The notes beneath the pieces are model-generated. The model made no database searches. It was not told where the DNA came from and was given only the letters and a program-made list of their open reading frames with translations. The position numbers and the translations under genes were made by a program. A stretch of DNA of 64,000 nt from Balanoglossus misakiensis (taxonomy: Eukaryota; Hemichordata), in assembly GCA_040954595.2 (NCBI GenBank), contig CM082581.2, forward strand, positions 12,462,001 to 12,526,000, read 5' to 3'. This document shows positions 11,419 to 24,584 of this stretch, one piece after another (position 1 is the stretch's first letter; the number at the start of each line of letters is the position of its first letter).

Positions 11419-14400
11419 TCATGCAAATTCTGTTAAAAACGACTGTCTGTTGAGTTCACAATCACACCAGACCCGGATTGGCTGTGTATAAACTTCCCAT
11501 TCTTCGAGATAGAAGACTTCGCCATCGGCGTCTGTCGGCACGCAGTTCCCTGTGCGTTTGAGCATGCTCAGATTAAACACCCGTTGCTTGCACGTACCGT
11601 GTCCTAAATAACGACAAAGAGGAGGGAAATTCCGAGTTACCTACACGCGCTCCGTATCAAAGTAAAAAGTTCACTTTGAATTTTAACTTCTATGTTGTTT
11701 TGCAGTAAGGTGTTAGGTTACTGATCACAGCATAAAGTACAGACAATCCCAAAATGTTAAAACCACAGCAAAACAAATTAGACCAGAAACTTGTATTTTC
11801 CGAACTTTTAAGAGGCTCTAAATGTGGTTCGGATAGATGAAGGAAAATAGACAGTCGAACCATACATACATGTACAAACACTTACAAAGCCAAAGGCAAG
11901 CCTTTAATTTTGATTTACGAATAAAGTCGGCTCCTTTGAACTACTACATGTACTATCAATTTATCGGATCACTGTGGCTGACTAGGTAAATGTCAACCGC
12001 GTCTGTGTAAAAATCCATTTCATGATCGACTCAAGTGTTGAGTGCCAGGGTGTGCTAACTACCGCCCATTGGGTATCACCCACAGGAACAGATAAGAAAT
12101 CGCTAAAAAAAGTCGGGCTAATGAATATTTACATTTCAGGCTGTATATCTCAGAATATTTCGCAATTTCAAAAACGTATGAACGGAGACTGAGACCTACC
12201 TTCGTTGGTTCCTTCGATCGGGAAACACGCCCTTCCGGAGCCGTCGGGATCACAGACCGCCTCGTTTATATATCTTGGGAAATAATTTTCTGGCAGTTCA
12301 GTCGTCGCCGCACAAACTGTGCAAAGTCGGATGTAACCGTCTTCCGTTTCAGAACCACGTGGTAAGCAGTAGTTGATCGTTGTTGTGCCTTCGCCTACTT
12401 CAGTTAAGAAGTAAAACAAGAAATGAACATTTGTTAGTATTATTCGGATCAGCTGTTCTTGCTTTCTGTAAGAGCGAAAGTGCAACGCCCAACCTCACAT
12501 TGAATTCGCCAGAGATTGTCCTGAGACATAATGCGCTGGCACAACATTATCATTCAAGTTTACTGTCGGTTTTAGCAATTTGGGAAGAACGTCTGAAAAA
12601 GTACACACGCACCAAAACATTTGATCTCAATAGTTTCGTTGCTTGGACTCGTGAAAGCTCTGCAGATAAACGAGAATCCATCGAAATGTTTTCGTACAGG
12701 ATCCGTATTTTAATCGCCAATTAAATTCGTGACATACCAGTTAAATGCTAACCTACGTGTGTGTAGTGTGTGTCGGTCGCCAACATTATTAGGCAGGAGA
12801 TTAAATATATAACTTATAAACGCTACTTCAAACGAACATCACATGTGGAAAGTACTCGAGATATCATTTACCTGCGCCGACGTCTCTTGTTGTTCTCCGT
12901 GAAATGTGTAATTCTTCCGGAGTTTTGACGTCCTGCAGCCCAAGTTTTTGCGCCTGCGCAATAGCCTCTTCTTTGGACCAATCATAGGTCTCCATCAACT
13001 GTTCTATGTGCTGTTTCAGCACACCGTTTGCTCGGCTTGGGTCGAACGTTTCTGGACTGTACGTGTCATTCTACACGGAAAGAGACATTCAAAAATACGC
13101 GGTTACATTCGGCAGTTGGGTGTTTCTTTTCCGCTGTTCTAGTCATAGAAGATTTTGCCTCAAGTTGCCACTGGGCTGAAGGTAACGCGACGAATGTCCA
13201 GACTGCCACCAAGCAAACAATCAATCAATCAATCGACCAATCAGTAGAACAACAACTTAACGTTTTGTTATCCAATGAGCTTAAATGTCAAAGGTGTTTG
13301 CGAATGCAATTATATCAACTGTTTTTGTCCCACTTATATAACAAATTGCTACTAGATGATCACGTGTAATACACTTCGAATACAAAATGTCTATACTTCT
13401 GGACATTCATGTATTTTAACATTAATGTTTAAATCGTGCATGATTGAAGAAAGTACTGATAAGAAAGTAAAATAAAGTACATCTTAAGTTGCTGAGTACG
13501 TCATAGGATTAACTGTCGTTTACCTTAAGTTTGGAAATTTCAAGGATGTCAGGAAAGTTGTCTGGAGTGAGACCCATATAGCGACTATTGAAGCCTCCGA
13601 TGTTCTGTAGCTGGCTGTAGAGCTGGGCTTCTGTCATTGGTTGACATGGACTGTCATCCGTGCCATCTTCTCTCTGTTGGTAAAAATGAAACAAGAGTTA
13701 TTCGGACATTTGCCAAAAAAAGACGCTGACATTGGTAGGGTATTGACGTCACATGACTCTGGAAATAAAAATCGCGCTTACTTACCGCACCCCGCGCGGT
13801 CCGGGACCTTGCACACAGTCTCAACCATGTCAGTGGTCTTCCCTCCACCAGTGAAAGCGCGCTGAATATGAGATACGCGAGCACCATCGCGAGAAATGAT
13901 GACTTTCCGGGAGCGTGACGTAAAATCAGAGCGGGCACGCCGAAACAAGTGCTGAACACCAGGCGAAGTGTATTACTCCAAGCCATATATGACTAATATT
14001 CAGGTCTGTAGCTATAGCTGGTTCAGTGGTTTCTAATTTGGACGACGATTTTGAGAACAAGGGAGACGCGGCGCTAGGTACAGAGTGTTGCCTGCATATG
14101 TCACATCCGAGTTTTTATCAAGTACTGTTTTGCCCACCCCCGATTCCACAGACTGGCAACCACACATCAAGGTTAGTAACTCATTGATACGAAAAGAGCC
14201 AAATATTTAGATTGCTCGTAATTTACAATTTATGAACCCGTGGTTATTTTGTCCCGGTGGGTGACCCTTCACCCAGAATGGGACAGGTCCGACTAATCGT
14301 CTTTAATTATAAAAGGTGCCGTCAGGCGGCATTCCTTGCATTTTAGCACAAACCTTGGGCAAACACCACAGACAGGTGGTGATGGCTGACAACAACGAGC

Positions 14401-16409
14401 TTGTCATATCGACGAGTAAAAAGTCCCAAACGGTGGGTCGCAGCAGTCTAATCCAAAAGTTCTATTGGCAAAGTTCAAATTTGAACATTCGCATTTATGT
14501 TTTTCCCGCCCAATTAAACATATATTTGTTTGGTAATAAAATATGAAGATAGATAGTGGGCGTTTACATACCGCAATGATTGCACGTGTGGTCTTTCTCA
14601 CGTGTGTATAGTATTCTCACCAATTGGCGTAAGTCAACATTTTGGCAATGTTGCATACTAGTATTTCCGAAACAGGGACAATAACACATTTTTAATATTT
14701 TGAGTTTTGAGATTCCCGTATGACCGATCCGTGATCTAAAAAAATGAGGGTATCCCAATGGATCTCTTGACAGGCCACACACTACTGTCTTCCACGCATA
14801 GAGAATATTCTCTTTGATTATCTATTTTTTTTCATTTAGCCAGTTAAAATAAACGATAGCGGGGGAGTGGAGATGATAAGCAAGCGGAACAGAAACGGAA
14901 TAAGAAATAGCGACTGAAATGCACAGTTTAACCTATCATGTCGTCATCTCGAGGCCCTTAAACACACGCGTGGTCACGGATTTGGGGCATTCTTGTCATC
15001 TTCGTTGACCATGCCGCTTCCAACCGATTTTTTGACGACGGCAAATCTGGCAGTCAGTGAGTGAGTGGGTGAATTTGATGACCGCGATAAAAGATGTATA
15101 ATCTGCACCGCCCAAACGGGTGGTAATTCTGGAAGAGATTCACACGAGATTTACAACCAACTACCCATACTACTTGATGGTTATTTAAAACTCTGCTTTA
15201 CACAGTAGTGACGGAGACACGGAGCGATACACGAGCAAACCTTTGCGGGCGGGTGCCAAATTCTCACGGATCATATAAAGCCCATTTGATACCTAGAATC
15301 AGCGTATCGTTTTATTGAAGTAGCCAATAGGGCTTATTGCTGACATATGCCCGGAGCAAATACGGACGGCGACTGATACGGGGAGGCAAATGTCGTCTCG
15401 GAGTCTTGACGATGCGTATCCACGTTAGACGTGACGTAATAACCCTCTCTTTGCGTAGTTACATCCGATTCCGGCGCTAAAGAAACGGTTATAGAAACTT
15501 GTACAAAGAAACATTTATAGGATTTTATGACTTGACGAACGCGACAATTTTGTATCCGATATTCGCATCGCGAGAACTAGCGTTCCTTTGCGAAGAGTTT
15601 CGGCTGTGTCAAATATCTCAGGTGCATTAGTCATTTCAAACTTTTTTTGCGTTTTGTCCAGGAGGAATTTGCGTTTGGCTGGTGTCTATGGCGGCGTAGC
15701 AGTGCAGAGAAGACCACGGCAGACCTCGCCGACCGGGCGATATACATGTAACTTGTTTACTGATGATCTCTTCTCAGGATATAAGCTTCGAGAGATTCAA
15801 TAGAAACCTGAGTGTACGGCAAACATTGGCACCACGTCGAACCTGCCGCGGCTGCCATCGTTCGACAGTCGATTGAGACGAATGTCCGACGAGGTCAGGG
15901 GTCAAACCAATCATCCATTTTTTTTCAAAAGTTGTTTCCTCCCATCATGGAAGCAATAAACTCATTTGCGATCGAATCTTTTGTTTTATTGTTTTAATGC
16001 TGCCATTCTCTTCTCAAAGGTCGAGTGACAAGTTTGTGCATTGATCACGAGTTCTATAACAGACATCGCGTGGAGATATCACTTCATGGTACTTGGCAAC
16101 TGGAATTCACATAGGGTCTACACAAGCGGAATTAACTGTAATGGTGCGATATTAAAACTTCTTGGTAGAGTTCATCACACTCTGAATGATCAAAGTATTC
16201 ATCTTTATCGGTCAAAAATCGAACGATTATTGGAATGGACAACCTCGAAATTTTCCTTATTTGGACATTTGGTGAAACCAGGCATTAATGATAAATGTCG
16301 CAAGTGCTGGTTCGAGGTGATTTGCTAATTTAGAATTTAGAATAAGCAAAACTTTACCCTCTCTCCACCTCCCCCCCTCTCTATCTCTCTGTCTCTCTCT
16401 CTCTCTGTC

Positions 16410-16481
<72 letters not shown>

Positions 16482-19400
16482 GTGTACTCACACGCTTCTA
16501 CTGTAGTAATCTATACGACTGTACTCTTTTACTGACGCCGACAACGCAAATAGCAAACCTAAAAATACACTAATCATAAAACTTATATGATGTGTGTATG
16601 CATAATTTAAAACCATGTCTATTTTGAGAGTATTCCGGTGAGCTACTTGTAGAAAGGACGTATGGTTCGTTGTCATAGTGTATGATTTCAAACCAAGCCA
16701 ATAACCTTCGCATGGTTAAGTGGTTTACAGTTCCACTGCCCCTGATCATGTAGGCACAGTGCCCTGCATTGAACACAGAAGATGCTCTACTTACAAAAAG
16801 CAACACAGTCGTCGCTTCTTCGACCTCGTCCCCCTCGCTGCGCACGATGCCGTCGGCGACGTCGTCGTCATCAGAGACGGGGTCGTTTCCCGTGGCTGTG
16901 GTGAAAGATAAGATACCACAAGCTTAAGTAAGGAAACATTCCTGAGAAGTCAGGCAATGCTCACAGAACACCTGCCAGTAATTTCAGTCAAATATATCTG
17001 AGGGCTGAGAAAGGACCACGTGAATTCACGGGTCAGGAGATGTCTTCGTCCTTGGCTAAATTTAACACCTCCACCCAAGATAGGCCTAGATATTATCACA
17101 GGGAGATTCATAAATTATGATAAAGTCCTAAACTTAGCTCAGTTGGAACATTTATTTACACAAAAGATAAAAAAGGAAGGTCGTTTCAAATGTGGTAGTA
17201 ATATTTCTGACGCGGAGAACTACTATTAGCAATAAATGAAAAAAACTGTTTTTTTTTTTAAACCGATGATCTTTGAGATCTGAAGGTTCCTGAATGGTTA
17301 CACACAGTGCACGCTACACCCATTTCATCGTGCTCAGAACAAAGTTGAACTCAGCTATGTTCGGGAGGGGTCTTTATAGTATTCTGCTGAACTTATGCTC
17401 ACCACTCACTCACCTTCGGGGAGGCCACTGGCCGCTGAAGTTCCTTCCAGGTTCTCGCTGGAAAAACAGAACTCATCCTGATCACGACCGACGACAGAAC
17501 ATGGAGCTATAAAACAAGAGAATTTGTTGAGATAAAATTATTAATGGGAGTGCTAACTTTTTACCACTGTCACTTATATTTCTTAAATACCATAATAAAG
17601 ATTGTTTAATCGTTACTTTCTGCTAAAACATTTATGACTCAAAAGTCTATTTTTTCATATTATTAACCAAATCATTCAAATGTAATTTGTTTTCGGAATG
17701 GAATTATAGAAATCTGTTCCCTACGTGATTGGTCCGTTGCTGGGGAGATTGATAAGTATGCTTCGAATGATAAGCCACAAACAATCTCACCGTAGCCACT
17801 GTACCAGGACCCGAACAACTCAACACAATTACCTGCGGTTCCGATACCATTAAATGTCATGGCAACCCCGCCATCTTCACTCGTTACTCTGTTATCTTCT
17901 GAATCAAGGTGGTCCCCATCGGGGTTGGAGGAGACACGGACCACTGACACGAGAATCCCGAGGATGATATAGGCCAGGAAGATCTGAATGGAAATAAACA
18001 GTGCACATTGTAGTGTTGTTTGGGAAATTCCGTAATTAGTACAGTCTTACGTGCCATCTAGTAGTAGTCCATTGACGGCAGTTATAGGCCCCGTTAGTAG
18101 GGAATGAAGAAAGTGTATGGTTAGAGTCTGTGTTAGCGTTAGAACCCACGGTATAACGCGTTTATTTCGCAGAGGAGTTCATTTAGCGAAGTATGATCGA
18201 ACAGAACAGATGCCCAAGTAACCGCTGTTAATTTTCGTTTTGTTACGTGTATGTGTGTATGTGTATGTATGTATGTATGTGTGCAAAATTTCAACGTCAC
18301 ATGATGGTCTGAAGAGCTTGCAATCTGTGGGAGGTAATACATGTACTTGCGTCTTTGAGTGTCTAACTGTAGGGGTTGTGGATTTAGTCTCCCCGCGCCG
18401 TGTTTGCCGACGCACTTATCGTGCTCATCTTTATTGCAACCAGCTCGAGTATTCCATTCAGAAAAAAAAATCATCAACATACATATTTAAAATCGACCTC
18501 AAGTGGCAGCTTGTGTCTGGCACTAATCGGGATCGGATTGGACTTTGACCACCACACTGACAGCTGCAAATGTCGAATTAGTCATCGAGCTGTCCCCGCC
18601 TCTCACCTCACCTAGCTTTGCTGATAAAAGGGGCACCTGTTTGCAATACGTCATGGCCGAAGTCCACTGGAAATGCGCTCTTAGTCATCCGCGTCACTTT
18701 GCACATTGGTGCCAATTTTTCACACTGCATATTTGATCTGTTGGGACATCGGCGTTACTGACTGAGTTACTCAAAGTCAATACGATTGCTTAATCGCGTC
18801 ACGTCATCTTCTATAACAAAATATTCAAAAATAGAACTTGATATAGACCAATCGCGGAGATGAATAGTGTAGGATATCATTCTTGTGTCATCTTATTTAG
18901 CACGATTCTTTCCATCTGCAATCGTTGTTATTTCTCGCCACCACCCCACTGCCAATAAATCTGCAGTGAATACTTGCAAATCACATCCACTGCGGACCAC
19001 CAGCGAGTTTTGAATTTTCTTTGGCAAAACTTTCCAGCTAAATTACACAAAGCAATAATTATCTTTATCCCATGTCCATTAAATGAGTAAAATAACCAAT
19101 GATCATATAAATCGTGAGCTTGTCTTGCAGGTACAATGTATGACGTCATCTCTACCAGGTGCGAGACATATCAATCTCGCACAAAATAACAAGTTTGTGT
19201 ACTTGTCATAATTTCGCGTGGCACGAATGCCCAATGAGGTGTTTGGCATGACAAATATCGGTGTTATCGCAGTTACATTCGAAAGATACGAGCAGGAAAA
19301 CCACGCGATGGGTTACGTGTACTTTTATACAGACAGTGATGGGTACCATCGCAGTTTTCGATAAACTTACTGCGCAGAGGGGCCTGGCACGAACGCCAAT

Positions 19401-19615
19401 GAACATGCATGCATCAAGATAAACCCTCTTGAGATATTCTATGGAGTCCATGGTCAAGGCTAATGCAGCGGGATGGAGAGTAAAGTTCAAGTTCGGCAAG
19501 GTATGAGTAGTCGTTGTGGGGGGGGGGGGGGCAAATGTACAACATACAGAGAGATCAATGAGATGGGATTCCCCTGCCAGCGTTAACACAATCCACTCAC
19601 CTGCTTTCTAAACAT
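11419..19615 (-). CDS. Secreted cysteine-rich protein, Pinhead/Trunk-like candidate (9 exons)
   Basis: Exons, in transcript order: 19615-19601, 17983-17833, 17506-17414, 16895-16795, 13861-13786, 13669-13524, 13070-12872, 12397-12200, 11603-11419. They give 387 residues in consistent phase. The first exon codes only MFRKQ; joined to exon 2 it makes a signal peptide (hydrophobic core FLAYIILGILVSVV, about residues 7-20). An acidic linker follows, with cysteine pairs near residues 57-68 and in ETVCKVPDRAGC. The C-terminal domain (about residues 261-387) has nine cysteines, including NYCLPRG, RLCTVC, FPRYINEAVC, GTCKQR, GNCVP and the terminal WCDC. NDT and NLS are N-glycosylation sequons. The YFPRYI..A.C core and terminal CxC recall Trunk/PTTH ligands. 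Linkage to an ADMP-like gene suggests Pinhead. I cannot decide between them from sequence. The exon 5-6 junction uses the third of three overlapping AGs, chosen because the other two bring a stop. The frame RAFTGGGK at exon 5 follows from exon 4. Confidence 0.8.
13862..16794 (-). other. Large intron of the secreted cystine-knot gene
   Basis: The 2.9-kb intron between exons 4 and 5. It contains the CT/CA microsatellite at 16,376-16,481 and otherwise nothing recognisable; open frames on either strand here are short and without family resemblance. Confidence 0.7.
16376..16481. repeat. (CT)n then (CA)n microsatellite
   Basis: An interrupted CT tract with CTGT interspersions becomes a pure CT run and then about eight CA units. 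It lies in an intron of the minus-strand secreted-protein gene. Confidence 0.95.
18246..18283. repeat. Short TGTA/TG repeat
   Basis: GTATG and TG units in the first intron of the secreted-protein gene. Open frames crossing it translate to YVCM or HTYIHT repeats and are artefacts. Confidence 0.85.
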
Positions 19616-19746
19616 GGTGCCGATCGTGTCAAAAACAAAAACTACTGCAGAGCTAGAGGAGATTCGGTCAGAAGACTGGAGTTTGAGATCAAACAAAACC
19701 AAAACGCGAAGACAGAAATGACAACAGAACGGTACGGCGACGGCCT

Positions 19747-19754
19747 CTTATATT
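19747..19754 (-). promoter_or_regulatory. TATA-box candidate of the secreted cystine-knot gene
   Basis: AATATAAG on the minus strand in a GC-rich setting (GCGGAATATAAGAGG), about 135 bases upstream of the start codon at 19,615. It implies transcription from about 19,720 and a 5' UTR of about 105 bases. Position and orientation fit, but there is no transcript evidence. Confidence 0.5.
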
Positions 19755-19759
19755 CCGCC

Positions 19760-22700
19760 GCGTGTCACGCCCGTCTCTGTATCTCAGGCGACAGCTGCTA
19801 GCCATAGCGATTAACTTCCGCTGGGGGGGAGGTCAGCCGCTGTCGTCATCATGGTGCTCGATTTGATCCCTCGGAAGACATTTTCCGCCGGAGAGAACGC
19901 GGTTGAACCCGCATTACCCAAAAGACCCGACCTATGCGTCATGCCGCACGCCCGTAGCTCCAGAAAAGAACGGAGAACAGAGCTCCGTGAAGTGAAAAGA
20001 CTCCACCCCTAGTACAACTTGAACGACTACACACCACACCCACTGAGGTAATGTTTTTTGGGTGCGTACCATGGCCCCGTCACTGTGAGACAAATTAAAA
20101 GTCAAATAGGCTTTAGCGACGTCATCTGAAGATGTATTGCCTGTGATACAACGCCAAACAGCTGGAAATGAAATCTAGTGAATTTATTTAATTTCTATTG
20201 TCCATAAAATCTGCACTACAAATAACCACGAATGACGCATCTGAAAGAACGAAAATCGCCAAATTTGTCGTATTCACTTCAAACTTATGGGAAAAGCATA
20301 TACGCCATTAACTGGCACCAATACAACTTTCACACTACCAATAATAATAATAATAAGAGTCAAATATTATACGGATGAGATGGCTCAAGGCTTTTGTTCT
20401 GGCAAAAACACCAACTACTGCAAATCACTGTTCGATCTCTTGATCACGAAATTTGAAGGTTGACTGTCGTTGCTTGGGAGCCGGCTAGCTTTCCTTCTCA
20501 ATGGTGATATCTTTGGATCGTTGCCAATTTTGGAGTTCACATGTAATGCCAAAAGATTTTCTCGTGCGAATTCTACATAATCCTTAAAAAACGTCAACGG
20601 TGAGGTCAAACAGGAATTACGCATGTGGCCAATAAAGAAAATGAACCGTGTGAACTTTTGGCCACTTATGCCTCAGGATCTGACGGTTATGTGACCAGAC
20701 ATTCACTTGGTACGGGTCTGGGTACTTGCATATGATAGTGTTCATTTTTTTCTAGGTCTGTATTCGAGAGCGAGGTACACGAGTTGCAGACTGTCTCAGG
20801 ATGATTTGTTAACTGGTATGTATTAATGACTTCATCATCACTTGCAGGCAACAGATTTGAAATAATCCAGCCCTTCTCTCTACATTACATTTCAATATAC
20901 ACGAACATTCTAAAGTACTGCATTGAACAAACGTCCATTACATAAGATACCAGGAGTTTATGCAGCGTGATCTGGTCTTCCAATCACAGTCGACTACACT
21001 GGACCAACATATGGAAAAATTCCAGTCTGCGTCACGTGGTCCGTGTCTCGTGGTTGTCTGTCTCGTTTTGGTTCAAATCTCTCAGATCCGCCGAGAACAT
21101 GTCCTTAAAACAGTGACATCTGCAAATCACGTACAACTCGTACGGCCAAGTGAGGGAATGAGAGGGGAGAGCCCCCTTTCTGTACATGTGAACGTTTTAA
21201 GAAAATGCAATTTTAGAACTGCCAAGCTGCGTGAAAATTAACTGTCATTGTTATCACAAAGTTTTTCCTCCCGGGGTAAAACAACAACACTTTTGTATTG
21301 AAAGTAAGAATTTCTCCAAACATGAATCTAGAAATTGGGTGAAACTTTCTGAACTGACTTGAACTAACACTTGCCTGTAAGTTTTGTAGAATTTGGCTCA
21401 TTTCACCTGTTTATATTAGATATGTGTGTATCATGTCATCGTGCTAATTATGTTGGTTTGGGGTGGTTGACGATGGTACCAGAGAGAACTGGTATTAGAA
21501 GGTCGGTGTAACTGGTGATGAGTCTCTAAATAGTTGAATCTAAGCCATGTCTATCTATGAAACAACGCCGGTATGTTAATGGACCTACATCATGAATTGG
21601 TCTAGGTCTGGGGACGGGGGGGGGGGGTCAACAGGCGAGAGAATGCAGCCTGTCAGAATCTCCTCAAACTATTATTTTAAACTTTGTACCTTTTTCGTGC
21701 AAAATAAAACTTGTGCGTGACCGCGCATGTGTGCACCGCATCAAATGTACACGAGTTGTTACAATCATGATAAGACTCAATTAGTCTGGTTTGAAACAAT
21801 CAATGCGTTTTTAAGTGTTTCATTTAAACATTACATCCAGAACTCAGCAATTAGAAACTAAGCCGCCAAAAGGGGCGACATCCCCATGTAGTTGTTTGGC
21901 AGACTAATTTGAAGCGGATCAGGGTCTATTATCTCTTTATCACTCCACTGCAATAATCGCTGCGTGTACTTGGAAGCATGAGTTCATTATATTCCTGTCT
22001 TTCTTTTTAAGTGGCGGATCCGGATCATGTCGTACTCCGAACTGATCCGCACCCAGCTCCCCGTCGGTGTCATATTTTGGCGGTGATATCGCCCTCTGGT
22101 TACGTCATCAGAGCATAATTGTCACTTTCATTGCGATGCGTGTGACCACAGACAAAGAGGTGGTGTGACGTCACAAGAGCGAAAAAAAATAGAAAAACAT
22201 TACTTTCGTCGTCAAACGTCCACTTTTCTAAAGACAGTTGTCACCAAAGATTTAAGAAGAGCCCACAGCACACGTGTTTTGTTGATGTTCTCACTGGGGA
22301 TGTAGTGCAAATATCAGACACATCAGACTAATTGCTTTGTTGGTATAGAGTAGGCCTATACACGAATACAGCGGCAAACAGTCCAAATCGTCTGCGTATA
22401 GACACCTGTGTTTGTTCAACAGTGCAAAGAAATATTGTCCTTGACATCTCTGTTGTACTTATCTGCAAACTAAGGGGTTTATTTATTCCAATACTTCCCT
22501 TCAATCAATGAATATGCAACCTCCGTCGGAATAATAGAAGCCTTCAGTCATCACTGGTAAGTTTTTGCCAGACGTCTCACAAGTGAACTTTACATGTTCC
22601 CGTGTGTCTGTACTTGGTGTTTCTTTTATTTTATCACAATGGATATTTTGAAATCCCGTCCCAACCGACAACTGGAGCCTCCCTTGACTTTAATGACTGC

Positions 22701-23458
22701 AGCGTACATGTACTAATATGATATGATGAAATGTTAAAATGTGCACATTTGTTGTTTTCGACTGCCAAATTCGACCAGTCCACCCTTCTCTGAAATTACT
22801 GACAGCTCCCTATTAAAGGCAACAGGACATTGACTCGCAGCAAAGGGTGGGTGGAGACCCGACTATTGTTGTGTATATGGCATCGGGGCATGGCAGCACG
22901 TGTCGCGGACCACTTCAGACGTTATCCCACCGAAAATGTGTCAGCTACTTCAGTTTTCAGTCGGACAAAGTTGACATACTTTAAGGGATTAAGTTGATAC
23001 TCAAATAGTCTACTTTGTTTAGTAGCTACCCTACCATTAAATCCAGCTTTGATTTTAAAATATCTTCAAAATGATAACGCTATAAAACAGTGCATTTTTC
23101 CTATGACGCGTACGTCTTCGGGCGAGATTGCCCAAAAATGAATAGTTGGCGCAAATGTCAGGATTAAGTGTGTGGCCTAGCCAGATTGGCCAAGTAGATG
23201 ACTGTGACTTGGAAATGTGAAGCCTACACCCTTTTTGATTACCATCTTCGCCCTGTCTTGAAGTAGTTCTCGTAACCTGTTACTGAACACTGTTTAAACA
23301 TGGGCGCTGTCGAGTGACTCCTCGCGACGCAGTCTGATTTCTGTTGTTTGTGCCTGCACTGTTACCTAGCAACTTCGTGAAAGGGACACACTCACCAACT
23401 TTCGAAGTTCTTTAATTTTTTGTCGTTTTGCTTGACATGGAAGCGGGGCATCGATATA
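19760..23458. other. Intergenic, no gene seen
   Basis: This 3.7-kb stretch lies between the secreted-protein promoter and the tRNA-His cluster. It has no coding exon I can support. A G run at about 21,616 is the only low-complexity element. Any regulatory content cannot be judged from one sequence. Confidence 0.5.
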
Positions 23459-23474
23459 GTCAGCTGTTTAGCTC

Positions 23475-23546
23475 GCCGTGATCGTCTAGTGGTTAGGACA
23501 TTGCGTTGTGGCCGCAATAACCCAGGTTCGAATCCTGGTCTCGGCA
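23475..23546 (+). tRNA. tRNA-His (GTG), copy 1
   Basis: A 72-base cloverleaf: acceptor GCCGTGA/TCTCGGC plus discriminator A, D stem GTC/GAC, anticodon stem TTGCG/CGCAA with loop TTGTGGC (anticodon GTG), and T stem CCAGG/CCTGG around TTCGAAT. The A box (TCTAGTGG region) and B box GGTTCGAATCC are intact. CCA and G-1 are not encoded, as is normal for eukaryotes. Acceptor pair 5-68 is a U-U mismatch. The copy sits in a conserved unit at 23,459-23,587 that ends in a T6 tract suitable for Pol III termination, about 35 bases past the tRNA. Confidence 0.93.
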
Positions 23547-23587
23547 TTACCCTCTCGGTGTAATGAGACGGCAAAGCTGGCTTTTTT

Positions 23588-24455
23588 ACAATTTTTTTCT
23601 TTTTGAAAAGACCCAAATGGGCAGTTGGTCAATGACATGTTTTAACGACAGCTATTTTTCCAAGTGACAAAATTTCCTAATCACAATGGTCATTTGAATA
23701 AATCTTTAGTCCACCATTTTGGTCAACCACGCCATACAATCTCTTAGCAAATCACCATGTAATTTGCTTGGGTCATTGATTATGATGGTGTAATTAACAG
23801 CAAAATCCGTAAACTATTCCTGGAAATTAAAACACAGTTCCAGATTGTGTTAATGTGTTTTCTGGTTAAAGGGGCTATTTTAACTCCCTGGCTTTCAGAG
23901 ACGGCATGGGAACATTTTCGTAGAAAACAGTGGTCTTCATTATTTTTATATAGAATCCTGTAAGTTTCAAGTGTTTAAAGTAAGCCGATTGAACCCAATG
24001 TCTGACTTCACCGGAATTAAATGGTAACCTGTACCCGGATGACCTACTTTTATTGTCTGGCTTTGTTTTGTTTGTGTTGTTTCTGTTCAGAATCACCCGG
24101 TTTGGTTGGGTTACTAGCGGAGGTTAATATCATTCTCCCCGACTTAAAATGACGCGGGTGGCGCACTTCAGATCGGGCGTTTCTCGGACCAACGATTGTG
24201 TGCATACGGGCACGAAAATTGTTTTTAAATAATCTATGTGGAGAGCAAAATATATGACTAGGTTGGCTATGTACAAAAAGAAACAAAAGGAATAGGAGAA
24301 ATATAACTCGCACGATTGAGGGAGGGCTACGCGTTACCGACTGTGGACTAAGGCCAATAACTGGGAAAAGTTGATACTTGCAAAAAGTCATCATCTTAAG
24401 TTGACAAATCACTTGTATATATCTTTTATTTGACTAAAATAAAAATATGGGAACT
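23588..24455. other. Spacer between tRNA-His copies 1 and 2
   Basis: AT-rich unique sequence. I see no exon or repeat. Confidence 0.5.
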
Positions 24456-24496
24456 TAAAAAGTCAGCTTTGCCGTCTCATTACACCGAGAAAGTAA

Positions 24497-24568
24497 TGCC
24501 GAGACCAGGATTCGAACCTGGGTTATTGCGGCCACAACGCAATGTCCTAACCACTAGACGATCACGGC
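24497..24568 (-). tRNA. tRNA-His (GTG), copy 2, inverted
   Basis: All 72 bases are identical to the copies at 23,475 and 25,291, but on the opposite strand. The conserved unit runs from 24,584 back to 24,456 and ends in T5. Its trailer reads TTACTTTCTCGG where the first copy has TTACCCTCTCGG, so the flanks have drifted while the tRNA body has not. Confidence 0.93.
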
Positions 24569-24584
24569 GAGCTAAACAGCTGAC

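Noticed and set aside
13654-13986. Alternative frame through exon 5 of the secreted protein (ALSLVEGRPLTW)
   Set aside because: It needs a two-base carry-over from exon 4, which ends in phase 0. The frame RAFTGGGKTTD fits the upstream exons and supplies the cysteine pair.
20415-20624. 69-residue minus-strand frame ending KRSNSDLQ
   Set aside because: I found no recognised family, no flanking splice partner and no supporting context. It is treated as chance.
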